In this document: positions 9,135-17,725 of the stretch, in pieces
How positions within the stretch are numbered: the first letter of the stretch is position 1
Layout of the letters: each line of letters starts with the position of its first letter
Source: Acidobacteriota bacterium
GTDB lineage: Bacteria; Acidobacteriota; Vicinamibacteria; Vicinamibacterales; CAVVIG01
DNA length: 62,217 bases
Direction: 5' to 3'
NCBI GenBank assembly: GCA_003222535.1
Contig: QHWJ01000328.1
Span: forward strand, 1-62,217
Notes under the pieces: model-generated
The model's database searches: none
Seen by the model: only the letters and a program-made list of their open reading frames with translations
What the model was told of the DNA's origin: nothing
Translations under genes and position numbers: made by a program

Positions 9135-9652
9135 TGCTGCCCTACCTCGCCATCGTGCTGTTCGCCTTCCTCGAAGGCGAGATCTACTACAGCAAGGTGT
9201 GTGCGGACGCCATGATCGGCAAGCTGAGCTGGGCGGGCGTCTGGTGCGCGGGCGCGCTCGGCGGGTCGCTCGGCGATCAATTCTGGTTCTACCTGCTGCG
9301 CGGGCGCATCCACTGGCTGGATCGGCTGCCGAAGCTGGCGAAACACCGCGCCGCCGTCAGCGAACGGGTGCATGCGCACGAAGCGCTGATGGTGCTGTCG
9401 GGCCGCTTCCTGCCCGGCCTCCGCACGGCGATTCCCATCGCCTGCGCGTACGCGAACGTCGGGCCGCTGAAGTTCAGCGCGCTGAACCTGGTCAGCGGCG
9501 TGGCCTGGTCCGGCGCCATCATGCTGTTCGTGAAGCTGGGGTCGAACACGCTGAGCGCCTTCGGCCTGAGCGCCTGGTGGGGTCCGCTGATTCCGGCGGT
9601 GCTGGTGATCCTGTTCTTCCGGTGGCTGAGCATGACAAGAAAGCAGCCCTAA
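9134..9652 (+). CDS. DedA-family membrane protein
   Basis: 172 residues, mostly hydrophobic. DedA landmarks are visible: FLEGE near residue 11, GGSLGDQFWFYLLRG near residue 43, and SGRFLPGLRTAIPIACAYA near residue 89 with the PGxR motif and its essential arginine. The C-terminus has hydrophobic helices ending in a short basic tail (RWLSMTRKQP). DedA proteins are flippase-like membrane proteins; some recycle undecaprenyl phosphate, others move phospholipids. At 172 residues it is slightly short (usual about 200). As the last gene of the overlapping operon it may move the lipid product or carrier made by the radical SAM and aminotransferase proteins; this is inference. Confidence 0.9.
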   Translation: MLPYLAIVLFAFLEGEIYYSKVCADAMIGKLSWAGVWCAGALGGSLGDQFWFYLLRGRIHWLDRLPKLAKHRAAVSERVHAHEALMVLSGRFLPGLRTAIPIACAYANVGPLKFSALNLVSGVAWSGAIMLFVKLGSNTLSAFGLSAWWGPLIPAVLVILFFRWLSMTRKQP

Positions 9653-10037
9653 TCTGATCCAACCACGAAAGCACGAAGACTCGAAGACGCACGAAGAAGA
9701 AAACACCACCGAGACGCAGAGACACAGAGCAGAACAAACAGAGCGTGCGACCGGCCCGCGCAGCGGGCCGCGAAACGACAGACGCGGTGCAAACACAAAC
9801 GTGTGAGCTCTTTCGTTTGCGTTTGCGCCGCGTTTGTCGTTTCGGGCAGGCCGGCTCCGCCGGCCGCCGGTCGCACGCGCGTCTCTGCGGACTCTGCGCG
9901 CTCCGCGGTTAAACCGTGATCACGATTGCAGCGTGACAGACTCCGTGACTCCGTGTCTCTCTGTGGTTTAACTTCAACCCGTGGGTCCGATGCAGCGTGA
10001 CCGCGTCTGTCGCGAGGCGGGTCCGAGAAGACGCACC
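9653..10037. repeat. Composite repeat gap between convergent genes (CCACGAA arms around a cloverleaf)
   Basis: This 385-base gap between the convergent DedA and acyl-CoA ligase genes holds no gene. From 9661 it begins with a degenerate ACCACGAAAGCACGAAG / CGCAGAGACACAGAG tract. The mirror-image tract (CTCCGTGTCTCTCTGTGG and CTCTGCGGACTCTGCGC) lies at about 9881-9972. Between them, at 9743-9878, is a cloverleaf-shaped inverted repeat listed separately. The gap probably also ends transcription from both sides. Confidence 0.75.
9743..9878. other. Cloverleaf-forming structured element (long form)
   Basis: Read by eye it folds completely. Closing stem P1 9743-9751 pairs with 9870-9878. Side hairpin P2 9752-9759 pairs with 9763-9770 (loop GCA). 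Central stem P3 9771-9794 pairs with 9821-9844: 24 pairs whose only two non-Watson-Crick positions are G.U-compatible. P3 is capped by a further 6-bp stem, 9796-9801 with 9814-9819. Side hairpin P4 9849-9855 pairs with 9859-9865 (loop TCC). Wobble-only exceptions suggest selection at the RNA level. The same layout recurs at 57364-57505 with different sequence. It could be a structured RNA, a bidirectional terminator or a REP-like element. Confidence 0.7.
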
Positions 10038-11609
10038 CTACTGCGCGGCGATCGCCGAGCGCCTGCCTCGCAGCACGAACTTCTGAATCTTGCCCGTCGC
10101 CGTCTTCGGCAGCTCCGTGACGAAGGTAAAGCTGTGCGGGCACTTGAAGTGCGCCAGGCGGTCGCGCGTGAACGCGCGCAGCTCCTCGGGCGCCGCCGCG
10201 CTGCCCGGCTTCAGCACGACGAACGCGTGCGGCGCTTCCCCCCATTTCGCGTCGGGCAGACCGACGACCGCGGTTTCCTGCACCGAGGGATGGCGCAGCA
10301 GCACACCCTCGACTTCGACCGACGAGATGTTCTCCCCGCCGCTGATGATGACGTCCTTGAGCCGATCGCGAATATCGACGTACCCGTCCGGATGCACGAC
10401 GGCGGCGTCGCCGCTGTGGAAATAGCCGCCGCGAATCGCGGTCGCGGTGGCCTCGGGATCGCGGTAGTAGCCCTTCATCACGACGTTCCCGCGCACGATG
10501 ATCTCGCCGACGGTCGAGCCATCGCGCGGCACGTCCCGCCCCTCCTCGTCCACCACGCGGAGATCGCCTGACGTGATCAGCTCGACACCTTGCCGCGCCT
10601 TGATGACGGCGCGGTCTGCTCCGCTGAGCGTCCCGTGCTCGGGCCGCGATTCGCAAACCGTGATGAACGGCGCCGTCTCGGTCAGGCCGTAGACGTGGGT
10701 GATCGTCCACCCGAGCTCGCCCTCGATGCGCTCGATCGTCGCCGCGGCCGGCGGCGCTCCGGCGGTCACGACGCGAAGGCCCCTGCGCGCGCGCGCCCGC
10801 ACCTCCGCCGGCGCGCCGGCGACGCCGATGAGCACGGTCGGAGCCGCGCAGAAGATGGACACCGACTCCGCGTCGATCGCCTCGAACACCCTGCCCGGGT
10901 CGACCTTTCGCAGGCAGACGTGGGTGGCGCCGACCGCCGTGACGCTCCAGACGAACGTCCATCCGTTCGCGTGAAACATCGGCAGCGTCCACAAGTACCG
11001 ATCGGCCATCCACATCGGGATGTGGAGCAGCGACCCGACGACGTTCACGTACGCGTTGCGGTGCGTGATCATGACACCCTTGGGCCGCGACGTGGTGCCG
11101 CTGGTGTAATTGATCGTCAGGAGATCACCTTCTTCGATCGGCGCCCGCTCGAACGAGGAAGGCGCTCCGCTCAGGAGCGTCTCGTAATCGAGCCAGCCTT
11201 CCCGCGCCCCCTCGAGCGCGACGAAGTGCCGGACGCCTGGAAGCCGTGGCCTGATGTCGTCTACGCACTCGAGATAATCCTCATGGGCGCAGACGACGGT
11301 CGCACCGCTGTGCGTGATGATGTACTCGAACTCGCCCGGACTGAGGCGATAGTTGATCGGCACGAGGACCGCGCCGATCTGCGGCACGGCGTAAAACGAC
11401 TCGAGCTGCGAGTGCGTGTTCGGCGCGATGTAGGCCACCCGGTCGCCGGCCGTGACGCCCAGCCGCTGGAGCGCCGCCGACCATCTGTCGCAGCGCTCGA
11501 AGAAGTGCGCGTAGGTCAGGCGCAGCGGACCGTCGACGAGGGCCTCGCGATCGGGGTACAGCGTTCGCGCCCGGCGCGCGAGCTCCAGGGGCGTCAGGGC
11601 TACTTCCAT
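10038..11609 (-). CDS. AMP-forming acyl-CoA synthetase / fatty-acid--CoA ligase family
   Basis: 523 residues, normal for the family. The adenylate-forming P-loop is INYTSGTTSRPKGVMITHRN near residue 167, the A5 motif is VYGLTETAP near 305, GGYFHSGDAA near 390 holds the ATP-ribose aspartate, RLKDVIISGGENISS near 410 is the hinge, and KTATGKIQKF near 505 carries the catalytic lysine. It activates a carboxylic acid (medium- or long-chain fatty or aryl acid) to an acyl-AMP and then an acyl-CoA in the cytoplasm. Chain-length preference cannot be read from the sequence. It is followed at its 3' end by the composite repeat at 9653-10037 and preceded by a 7-bp repeat element; no operon partner is evident. 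Confidence 0.93.
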   Translation of the reverse strand: MEVALTPLELARRARTLYPDREALVDGPLRLTYAHFFERCDRWSAALQRLGVTAGDRVAYIAPNTHSQLESFYAVPQIGAVLVPINYRLSPGEFEYIITHSGATVVCAHEDYLECVDDIRPRLPGVRHFVALEGAREGWLDYETLLSGAPSSFERAPIEEGDLLTINYTSGTTSRPKGVMITHRNAYVNVVGSLLHIPMWMADRYLWTLPMFHANGWTFVWSVTAVGATHVCLRKVDPGRVFEAIDAESVSIFCAAPTVLIGVAGAPAEVRARARRGLRVVTAGAPPAAATIERIEGELGWTITHVYGLTETAPFITVCESRPEHGTLSGADRAVIKARQGVELITSGDLRVVDEEGRDVPRDGSTVGEIIVRGNVVMKGYYRDPEATATAIRGGYFHSGDAAVVHPDGYVDIRDRLKDVIISGGENISSVEVEGVLLRHPSVQETAVVGLPDAKWGEAPHAFVVLKPGSAAAPEELRAFTRDRLAHFKCPHSFTFVTELPKTATGKIQKFVLRGRRSAIAAQ

Positions 11610-11613
11610 AACG

Positions 11614-11702
11614 TTGCGGATCTCGGATTGCGGGTTGCGGATTGGATTGCGGATTCAATCGTGGATTTTAGTCCGCATTCCGCATTCCGAGATCCGCAAT
11701 TC
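11614..11702. repeat. 7-bp unit inverted-arm repeat (GCGGATT type)
   Basis: The left arm (about 11614-11655) is built from degenerate GCGGATT units and the right arm (about 11671-11702) from their reverse complement (CCGCATTCCGCATTCCGAG). GCGGATCTCGG in the left arm pairs with CCGAGATCCGC in the right. The element fills the gap between the PIG-L and acyl-CoA ligase genes; the PIG-L stop codon lies at its edge (11701-11703). Confidence 0.8.
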
Positions 11703-14637
11703 AGCGTGAGCTCGCCGGCGTCGATGCGGGGGCCTTTCCCAGCGAAATGAGGTTGGCGAGCAGCTGGTACGCGCCCTCGGTGCCGGACGGCAGTTGCCGC
11801 CACAGGTTCAGACCCACGTAGATCCAGCGGCCCTTCCCGTACTCGGCCTCGACGAGCGCGCCGGTCTTCCGGCCTTTGTTGTACGTGAAGTTGTCCTCCA
11901 TCTGCACGAGGTCGCGGTAGCGCGAGTCCTTCTCGCCGAGGAAATACAGCCCGCGTTCCTGGACCCAGTTCTTCCACGCGGCTTCACCGATCTCGTTCGG
12001 CGTCGTGAACACCGGGTCGTGCGGGGCAAGAATCTCGGCCGGCGCATTTTCGTCCGTGATGCGATTCGAGCTCACCTTCGCCGGGTACGGGCCGTACTGC
12101 GCCTCGTTGAACTCGAGCTTGTTGTACTGCACGATCATCGTCCCGCCGTTGAACACGTACTCGAGCAGGCGGCCGTTGTTCGCCCGCAGGTCGCCGCGCC
12201 GCTCGTACGCGCGCACGCCCGTCATGATGGCGTCGAACCGCGAGAGGTTCCCCCACGCGAGATCGTCCGCCGAGATCATCTCGACCTTCGCGCCGAGCTG
12301 CTCTATCGCCGGCGGCACCTGATCGCCGACGCCCATCACGTAGCCGATCGTGAGGTTCGCCGGCGTCCGCATGTCGATCACCTTCACCGTCGTGTGCGCG
12401 TCGTCGTAGATGTGATAGCGCCGGATGTGCGGGTACTCGATCACCTGGAATCCACGATCGAACGTCTGGCCGTTCGCCGAAGCGGCCGCGCGCACGCGGA
12501 ACTCGCCCGGCGCCGTGTCCGGCCCGGGTTTCACCACGAAACGGACCGTCTCCGATTCATCGGTGCGAGCGAACTTCACGGTCTGACTCGCGGGCGTGGC
12601 CGTCCATCCCTGCGGCGTCGTGAGCTTGACGACGCTCTCGGACACGCCGGGCGTGTTGTTGACGACGGTCACGCGAACCTCGCGGTCCGCGGAAGGAGCG
12701 CTCGCCGGGGGACGCTCTGCCGGTGCGGAGGGAGCGCCAGCCGGGGGACGCGCGGCCGCCGCGCCGCGAGCGCCCGCCGGAGGACGCGCGGGCGTCGCGC
12801 CCCGAGCGGTCCCGCGCCCCGCGGGCGCCGCTGCGCGGGCCGTCACGCGCCCTGCCGCCTCCGGCCGTGAGCGAATCGCTGCCGCGGAAACGATCGCGAC
12901 CTCGGGCGTCACGCGGACCGACAAGGCCGGCACGACGAGCAGCTCGGTGCGCTTCTCGCCGCCGAAGATGTCGCCCTCGTAGCGATACTGCACGGGCATG
13001 CCCTGGATCACCTCTTCGCCGCCCGGCATTCCGAGGGTCACCTGCACGTAGAACGGCGTCGGACGCATTGGCAGACCGAACGGCGCGTCCTGGTCGAACG
13101 TGTAGCGTCCGGCCTGCCCCTCGCGATGCCAGTACGGCTCGCTCACGCGCGCGTTCGCCGGAATCGTGAGCGTCGGCTCGCAGTGCGCGACCTGATCTCT
13201 CCTGACGCTCGACATCGCCAGCGGGGCGCTCGCATCGCGCCCGCCGCGGCCGCCGCGCCCGCCGCGGCCGATGCCGGGGAACCCGAATCCTCCCGCGGTG
13301 AACGACGTCATGGCGCACGCCGATTCGCCTTCGAAGCCGGTGAACCTCACCTGCTTGATCGCCACCTCGCCCGCCCCGCGGTTGGCGACGATGACATTCA
13401 CCTTCACCGCCTGTCCGGGCACGACGACCCCATCGTCGGCGAGGACTTCGACCTTCAGGCCCTTGGCGATGACGGCGGCCTGCTGGAACTCGCCTTCCTT
13501 CTGTCGCAGGCGGAAATCGACGTCGTACTTCGCGGCATCGTCAATCGGCATGGTGCGCAGCGCGCGGCGCAGCACGCGCACGGCGAAGAGGCCGTCGAGG
13601 ATCGGCTTCAGCGTCGACTCGTCGGTGCCCGTGTCGAAGGCTTTCTGCGCGACGGACACCGCCGCGGCCATGACCTTCAGGCCTTCGGTGAGATCCTTCG
13701 GCGGCCGCGCGCCGGCGAACGACGCGAGGCTCGCGATGCTGCTGTCGACGCCGTCGAAGAGCGAGGTCTCGTCCTTCTGCATCTGTCCCGGGAGCGTCGT
13801 CTCGACGAGCTGGTACGAGGACTGCGCCGCGGGAGCCGGCAGCGAGAGCAGCTGGCCCGCCCCCTGGCATTTGTGCATGCTCCGCGCTTCGCTGCCAATC
13901 TCGCTGTACGTCTTGCCGAGCAGCGGATCGTAGACGCCCGAGTTGATGCGCGTGATTCTGCCGGACGTCTCCGGCTCGCCGGGAAACCCGAATCCGGCGC
14001 TGTGATAGAGCTTCTTCGGCTGCCAGGGCCGCAGGCCTTCCCTGATCTGTTCGGGATACTTCGTCGGGTCGGCGGCAAGCTTGTACGCATCACGGGTGAT
14101 CACCGCTGATGCCATGTGATGCTGTCCGCCCGCGTTGCCCGTCGGGGGGAGCGTGATGATGACATCCGGGCGGATCGTGCGAATCAGCCGCACGTAGTCG
14201 GCGGTGATCTCGGCGCGGCCCCACTTTTCGAACGTCTCTTCGATGCCGAACGAATACCCGAAGTCGACGGCGCGTGTGAAGTACTGTTCCGCCCCGTCGA
14301 AGCGATGCAGCGACGCCAGCTCGCCAGTCCGCAGGACGCCGAGCGCCTCGAAGAGCTCGGGCCCGATCTCGTTCTGGCCCCCGTTGCCGCGCGTCGCGGT
14401 CGCCAGCGCAGTGCGGTAGCCCTGACCGCGATTCAGCATCACCAGCAGCCCGTTGTTCTCATCGTCGGGGTGCGCGGCAGTGTGCATGAAGATGCCGGTG
14501 TTCGCCAGATGTCGGAGCGCGAGCCCGAGCGCGACGTGCCCCTGCGCTTCGTCGAGCGGGATGACGCGCATCTGGGCGACGGGGAAGGCGATCAGCGCGG
14601 AAAGGAAGAGAAAGGACGAGAGGATGACGTACTTCAT
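11701..14637 (-). CDS. Secreted PIG-L (LmbE-like) family deacetylase, multidomain
   Basis: 978 residues. A signal peptide (residues 1-21, ILSSFLFLSALIAFPVA) is followed by a PIG-L/LmbE N-deacetylase domain of about 300 residues: TAAHPDDENNG near 55 (zinc ligands His-Pro-Asp-Asp), GNGGQNEIG, and GGQHHMAS near 170 with the third histidine. PIG-L enzymes remove acetyl groups from N-acetylglucosamine-type sugars using Zn. A beta-sandwich-like region follows (EVLADDGVVVPGQAVKVN, NEW3-like), then an Ala/Pro/Arg/Gly linker of about 60 residues near 589-649, a second sandwich, and a C-terminal glutamine-amidotransferase-like module ending near GKGRWIYVGLNLWRQLP. The protein is exported, likely periplasmic, and probably acts on polysaccharide or glycoconjugates. 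No operon partner is evident. Confidence 0.9.
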   Translation of the reverse strand: MKYVILSSFLFLSALIAFPVAQMRVIPLDEAQGHVALGLALRHLANTGIFMHTAAHPDDENNGLLVMLNRGQGYRTALATATRGNGGQNEIGPELFEALGVLRTGELASLHRFDGAEQYFTRAVDFGYSFGIEETFEKWGRAEITADYVRLIRTIRPDVIITLPPTGNAGGQHHMASAVITRDAYKLAADPTKYPEQIREGLRPWQPKKLYHSAGFGFPGEPETSGRITRINSGVYDPLLGKTYSEIGSEARSMHKCQGAGQLLSLPAPAAQSSYQLVETTLPGQMQKDETSLFDGVDSSIASLASFAGARPPKDLTEGLKVMAAAVSVAQKAFDTGTDESTLKPILDGLFAVRVLRRALRTMPIDDAAKYDVDFRLRQKEGEFQQAAVIAKGLKVEVLADDGVVVPGQAVKVNVIVANRGAGEVAIKQVRFTGFEGESACAMTSFTAGGFGFPGIGRGGRGGRGGRDASAPLAMSSVRRDQVAHCEPTLTIPANARVSEPYWHREGQAGRYTFDQDAPFGLPMRPTPFYVQVTLGMPGGEEVIQGMPVQYRYEGDIFGGEKRTELLVVPALSVRVTPEVAIVSAAAIRSRPEAAGRVTARAAAPAGRGTARGATPARPPAGARGAAAARPPAGAPSAPAERPPASAPSADREVRVTVVNNTPGVSESVVKLTTPQGWTATPASQTVKFARTDESETVRFVVKPGPDTAPGEFRVRAAASANGQTFDRGFQVIEYPHIRRYHIYDDAHTTVKVIDMRTPANLTIGYVMGVGDQVPPAIEQLGAKVEMISADDLAWGNLSRFDAIMTGVRAYERRGDLRANNGRLLEYVFNGGTMIVQYNKLEFNEAQYGPYPAKVSSNRITDENAPAEILAPHDPVFTTPNEIGEAAWKNWVQERGLYFLGEKDSRYRDLVQMEDNFTYNKGRKTGALVEAEYGKGRWIYVGLNLWRQLPSGTEGAYQLLANLISLGKAPASTPASSR

Positions 14638-14654
14638 GATGGTCTGATTTTATA

Positions 14655-14817
14655 GGGTCAGGTGGGTCGCGTGGGTCAGGTAGGTGAGGTCGAGCGAAAC
14701 CCAACCCAACCAACCGGCCCGACTCCCCCGACTCACCTGACCTACCTGACCCACGCGACCTACCCGACCTACCTGACCTACCCGACTGACGCGACCTACC
14801 AGACCTACGTGACCCTG
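14655..14817. repeat. 9-bp unit minisatellite with inverted arms
   Basis: The left arm (14655-14693) repeats GGTCAGGTG/GGTCGCGTG-type units; the right arm (about 14722-14817) repeats their reverse complement (CCTACCTGA, CCCACGCGA, CCTACCCGA). GGTCGCGTGGGTCAGGTAGG at the left finds its complement at the right. It fills the gap between the TonB receptor (stop 14818-14820, directly abutting) and the PIG-L gene. The same family occurs near 19990, 41191 and 51996. Confidence 0.88.
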
Positions 14818-17685
14818 TTAGAAACGGACCTTGAAGCCCAACTGGAACTGCCGCTGCTCGTACCCGCCGTTCGGCGCGAATCCATCGCCGCTCGTTGGAA
14901 TCGCCGTGGCGGGGCTCCCGGCGACATCGGTGGTGACGGTGCTCGTGACGCCGGACCACTGCTCGGTGTTGAAGACGTTTTTCAACTCCGCGATGATCTC
15001 CGCCGTCGCGTGCTGACCGAAGGGGACCTGTCTCGAGTAGCGCGCGTCGACATTGTAGCGCGCCGGGAGCCGCAGCGAATTGCGCGTCACGCCCAGCGGA
15101 CGATCGCTTCCGATGCCGTCGTTGTTCAGCTCGCGGTTGCTCCGGACGTTCACCGGAATGCCGCTGGCGAACTGGATGGCGAGACCGAGCTGGTTGTTGT
15201 TCAGCACTGCGCTCATGGCGCTGCTGTTCACCTTCACGCTCGGCTGCGCGACGACGCTGGCGACGAACGTGTGGCGCTGATCCAGGATGTTCGGGCCTCT
15301 GTCCCGCTCGAGGCTGCTCGGATCCTCGCGCCCCGCGTCACCCTGAACCGACAGTGTGGCGGTGATTGGTGCCGTGTCCTCGCTCTTGGCGAGCGTGTAC
15401 GCGAGATCCCACTGAATCCCGTGGCTGAATCGCCGCGCGAGCTGCAGCGTCATGGCTTTGTAGCTGGATTCGCCGAGCGCCTGCGTTTCGAAGATCGAGT
15501 TGTAGCGCGGATCGACGCGGGTCGCGGCGTTGACAGCCGTGCTGTAAATTGGACGGCCGTCGGTCAGCGACCCCGTCGGATTGATCAGGTTGATGTTGCT
15601 GACGAGCGGCAGGTTGTAGCCCCGAGTGTAAGACACGCCGAGCGTGGCCGAGAAGTCCGCGCCGAATCCGCGTTCGACCTGCACGTTGCTCTGCCACATC
15701 CGCGCGATTTGGAACGCCGGGTCGACCGTCCACGCCGTGTTGGACGGCGTGCCGGCGCCGCTCGAGAGCACGTTCGGAAACGCCGGCGCTCCCGCCTGGT
15801 TGGGCTGAAACGACGCGCTCGCACGGAAGGCCGTGCCGTCGTTGACGATCGCCTGCTCATACATCGCATTAATCGGCTGGTCGTACATGAGTCCCGAATT
15901 GGCGCGCACGACCGTGAGGCGGTCTTCACCGATGGCGTAGACCAGGCCCACGCGGGGCTGCACGTTGTTCTTGTCTCTCGGGAAGCGCTGAGTTGTGGGG
16001 ACCGGCGCGTTGGCCACGCCGTCTGGCGGCGCGTACGCGTCGTAGCGGAGTCCATACAGCAGCTTGATGTCCGGCCTCAGACGCCAATCGTCCTGCACGA
16101 ACAATGCGTACGCCCGCGTGTTGTACTCGAAGCTCGGCTGCCCGAAGAACTGCGCGAACGTCGTGTACCCGAACGGGCCGGCACCGCTTTTCGCCGCCAG
16201 GTACGCATCCACACTCGGGAACGTGTAGAGCTGGAACTGCGTCTGCGTGCGCGTGTCGTGAACCGCCTGCACCGACGCGCCGAACTTGTACGAGTGGCTC
16301 GCCCGGAGATAGGTGAAGTTGTCCGTCAGGCTGAAGATGCCCTCGGTGAACCCGAATCCCGAGTCCGCTGCGGCGCCGATCGGCCCGCCGAAGCTCGCGA
16401 TGCCGCTGACGGTGATCGCGGGCCCCGTGCCGGCCTGCGCGCCAGGCGCGCGCGACTGGTGGCGCGTGGCGTACTGCATGCGCGCCTCGTTCAGCAGGCT
16501 GTTGCCGAACGTCGAGACCAGCTGGCCTGCGGTCGAGTGCTGACGGTCGCTGAAGTCCGTCGCGCGCTGGACGGACGTGATGCCGCCAGCGATGTTGTTG
16601 GTGATGAAATTGTCGAAAAAGATATAGCGGACGCTGAGCCGCTCGGACGGCGAGAGCTGGTGATCGACCTTGCCGATCGCGAACTTCGTGTTTTCGAGCG
16701 CCGGCATGTACGCCGGATCGTTGAGCCCGAGCCGCGCCTCATTCGCCGGCGTGATCGTGATGACGCGGCCACCCGAAAGATCCCGCCGCGTGTTCTCGTA
16801 TCCCGCGAAGTAGAACGTCTTGTCCTTGACGATCGGCCCGCCGTTGTCCACGGTGAACACGTTGACATCCGTCGGCGGCTTCACGCTCGAGGTCGCAAAG
16901 AACGGGAGCGCCGCAAACGCCTTCCGCTGCAGACGATAGCTCACCTGTCCTTTGAAGAGGTTGGCGCCGGACGGCGTAATCGCGTTGTACACGAGGCCCA
17001 TCGTCTGGCCGAACTCGGGGGCGTAGCCCGTGGTGACCACCTTGACCTCGCGGATCATCACTTCCGACATCGGCATCTGTCGAAGCCCGGCGCGATCTTT
17101 CTCGGTGTTGTCGTTGCCGTCGATCTGGTAGTTCACGCGAAGGAGCGCACCGTTGGCGGTGATGCGCGGCACGCCGAACTCCTGGGTCTCGAACCCGGTG
17201 ACACCGGGCTGCAGCAGCGCGAAGTTATACGGATTGCGCGACGTGAGCGGGAGCGACTTGATCTCGCGCTCGTTCAGCGTGCGCCCCTGGTCGACTTTGC
17301 CCAGGTTGACGATCGGCGAGTCCGCCGTGACGGAAACGACCTCGGTGACCTGCCCGACGCCGAGCGTCATGTTGACCACGGCAGTCTGGCCCGCGGAGAG
17401 CGTCACGCCTGATTGCTCGAACTTCTTGAACCCTTGCAGCTCGGCGATCACACGGTAGGTGCCCAGCTGGAGCAGCGGCGCACGGTACAACCCCTTCTCG
17501 TTGGTGACCACGGCCCGTTCGGCGCCGGTATCGAGGTTGGTGATCGTGACCATGACGCCGGGCAGGACGCCTCCCGAGCTGTCCGAGACCGTGCCTTCGA
17601 TGGTGCCGTTGATCGCCTGGGATTGAGCGAACGCCGCCGCGGCGAGCGTCAGCGACAACAGTGCGGAAAGAAATCCTCTGAGCAT
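14818..17685 (-). CDS. Carboxypeptidase-regulatory-like / TonB-dependent receptor outer-membrane protein
   Basis: 955 residues from ATG 17685; an upstream in-frame ATG at 17838 lies inside the preceding gene and is rejected. A signal peptide (FLSALLSLTLAAAAFAQ) is followed by an Ig-like carboxypeptidase regulatory domain (about residues 25-110: GTIEGTVSDSSGGVLPGVMV), a plug-like region (LPLTSRNPYNFALLQPG) and a long beta barrel of the oar type ending in an aromatic terminus (FQLGFKVRF) for the outer-membrane insertion machinery. Such proteins import or display large ligands and are numerous in Acidobacteria. No TonB box is obvious. A -10-like TTGTATAC lies at 17694-17701 on the minus strand. 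It starts 40 bases after the FAD oxidoreductase stop, so cotranscription is possible. Substrate unknown. Confidence 0.92.
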   Translation of the reverse strand: MLRGFLSALLSLTLAAAAFAQSQAINGTIEGTVSDSSGGVLPGVMVTITNLDTGAERAVVTNEKGLYRAPLLQLGTYRVIAELQGFKKFEQSGVTLSAGQTAVVNMTLGVGQVTEVVSVTADSPIVNLGKVDQGRTLNEREIKSLPLTSRNPYNFALLQPGVTGFETQEFGVPRITANGALLRVNYQIDGNDNTEKDRAGLRQMPMSEVMIREVKVVTTGYAPEFGQTMGLVYNAITPSGANLFKGQVSYRLQRKAFAALPFFATSSVKPPTDVNVFTVDNGGPIVKDKTFYFAGYENTRRDLSGGRVITITPANEARLGLNDPAYMPALENTKFAIGKVDHQLSPSERLSVRYIFFDNFITNNIAGGITSVQRATDFSDRQHSTAGQLVSTFGNSLLNEARMQYATRHQSRAPGAQAGTGPAITVSGIASFGGPIGAAADSGFGFTEGIFSLTDNFTYLRASHSYKFGASVQAVHDTRTQTQFQLYTFPSVDAYLAAKSGAGPFGYTTFAQFFGQPSFEYNTRAYALFVQDDWRLRPDIKLLYGLRYDAYAPPDGVANAPVPTTQRFPRDKNNVQPRVGLVYAIGEDRLTVVRANSGLMYDQPINAMYEQAIVNDGTAFRASASFQPNQAGAPAFPNVLSSGAGTPSNTAWTVDPAFQIARMWQSNVQVERGFGADFSATLGVSYTRGYNLPLVSNINLINPTGSLTDGRPIYSTAVNAATRVDPRYNSIFETQALGESSYKAMTLQLARRFSHGIQWDLAYTLAKSEDTAPITATLSVQGDAGREDPSSLERDRGPNILDQRHTFVASVVAQPSVKVNSSAMSAVLNNNQLGLAIQFASGIPVNVRSNRELNNDGIGSDRPLGVTRNSLRLPARYNVDARYSRQVPFGQHATAEIIAELKNVFNTEQWSGVTSTVTTDVAGSPATAIPTSGDGFAPNGGYEQRQFQLGFKVRF

Positions 17686-17725
17686 TCCGCGAGTATACAA
17701 CGCGAAACTGGCGCAGTTCCCAGCT

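Noticed and set aside
9743-9878. Integron attC site or tRNA-like gene
   Set aside because: No attC R'/R'' core (GTTRRRY) with extrahelical bases, no integrase, no CCA-acceptor or anticodon arm; stems are too long for tRNA.
14662-17412. Long plus-strand open frame opposite the TonB receptor
   Set aside because: The minus frame has a signal peptide, receptor domains and barrel; the plus frame is arginine-rich shadow without any recognisable motif.
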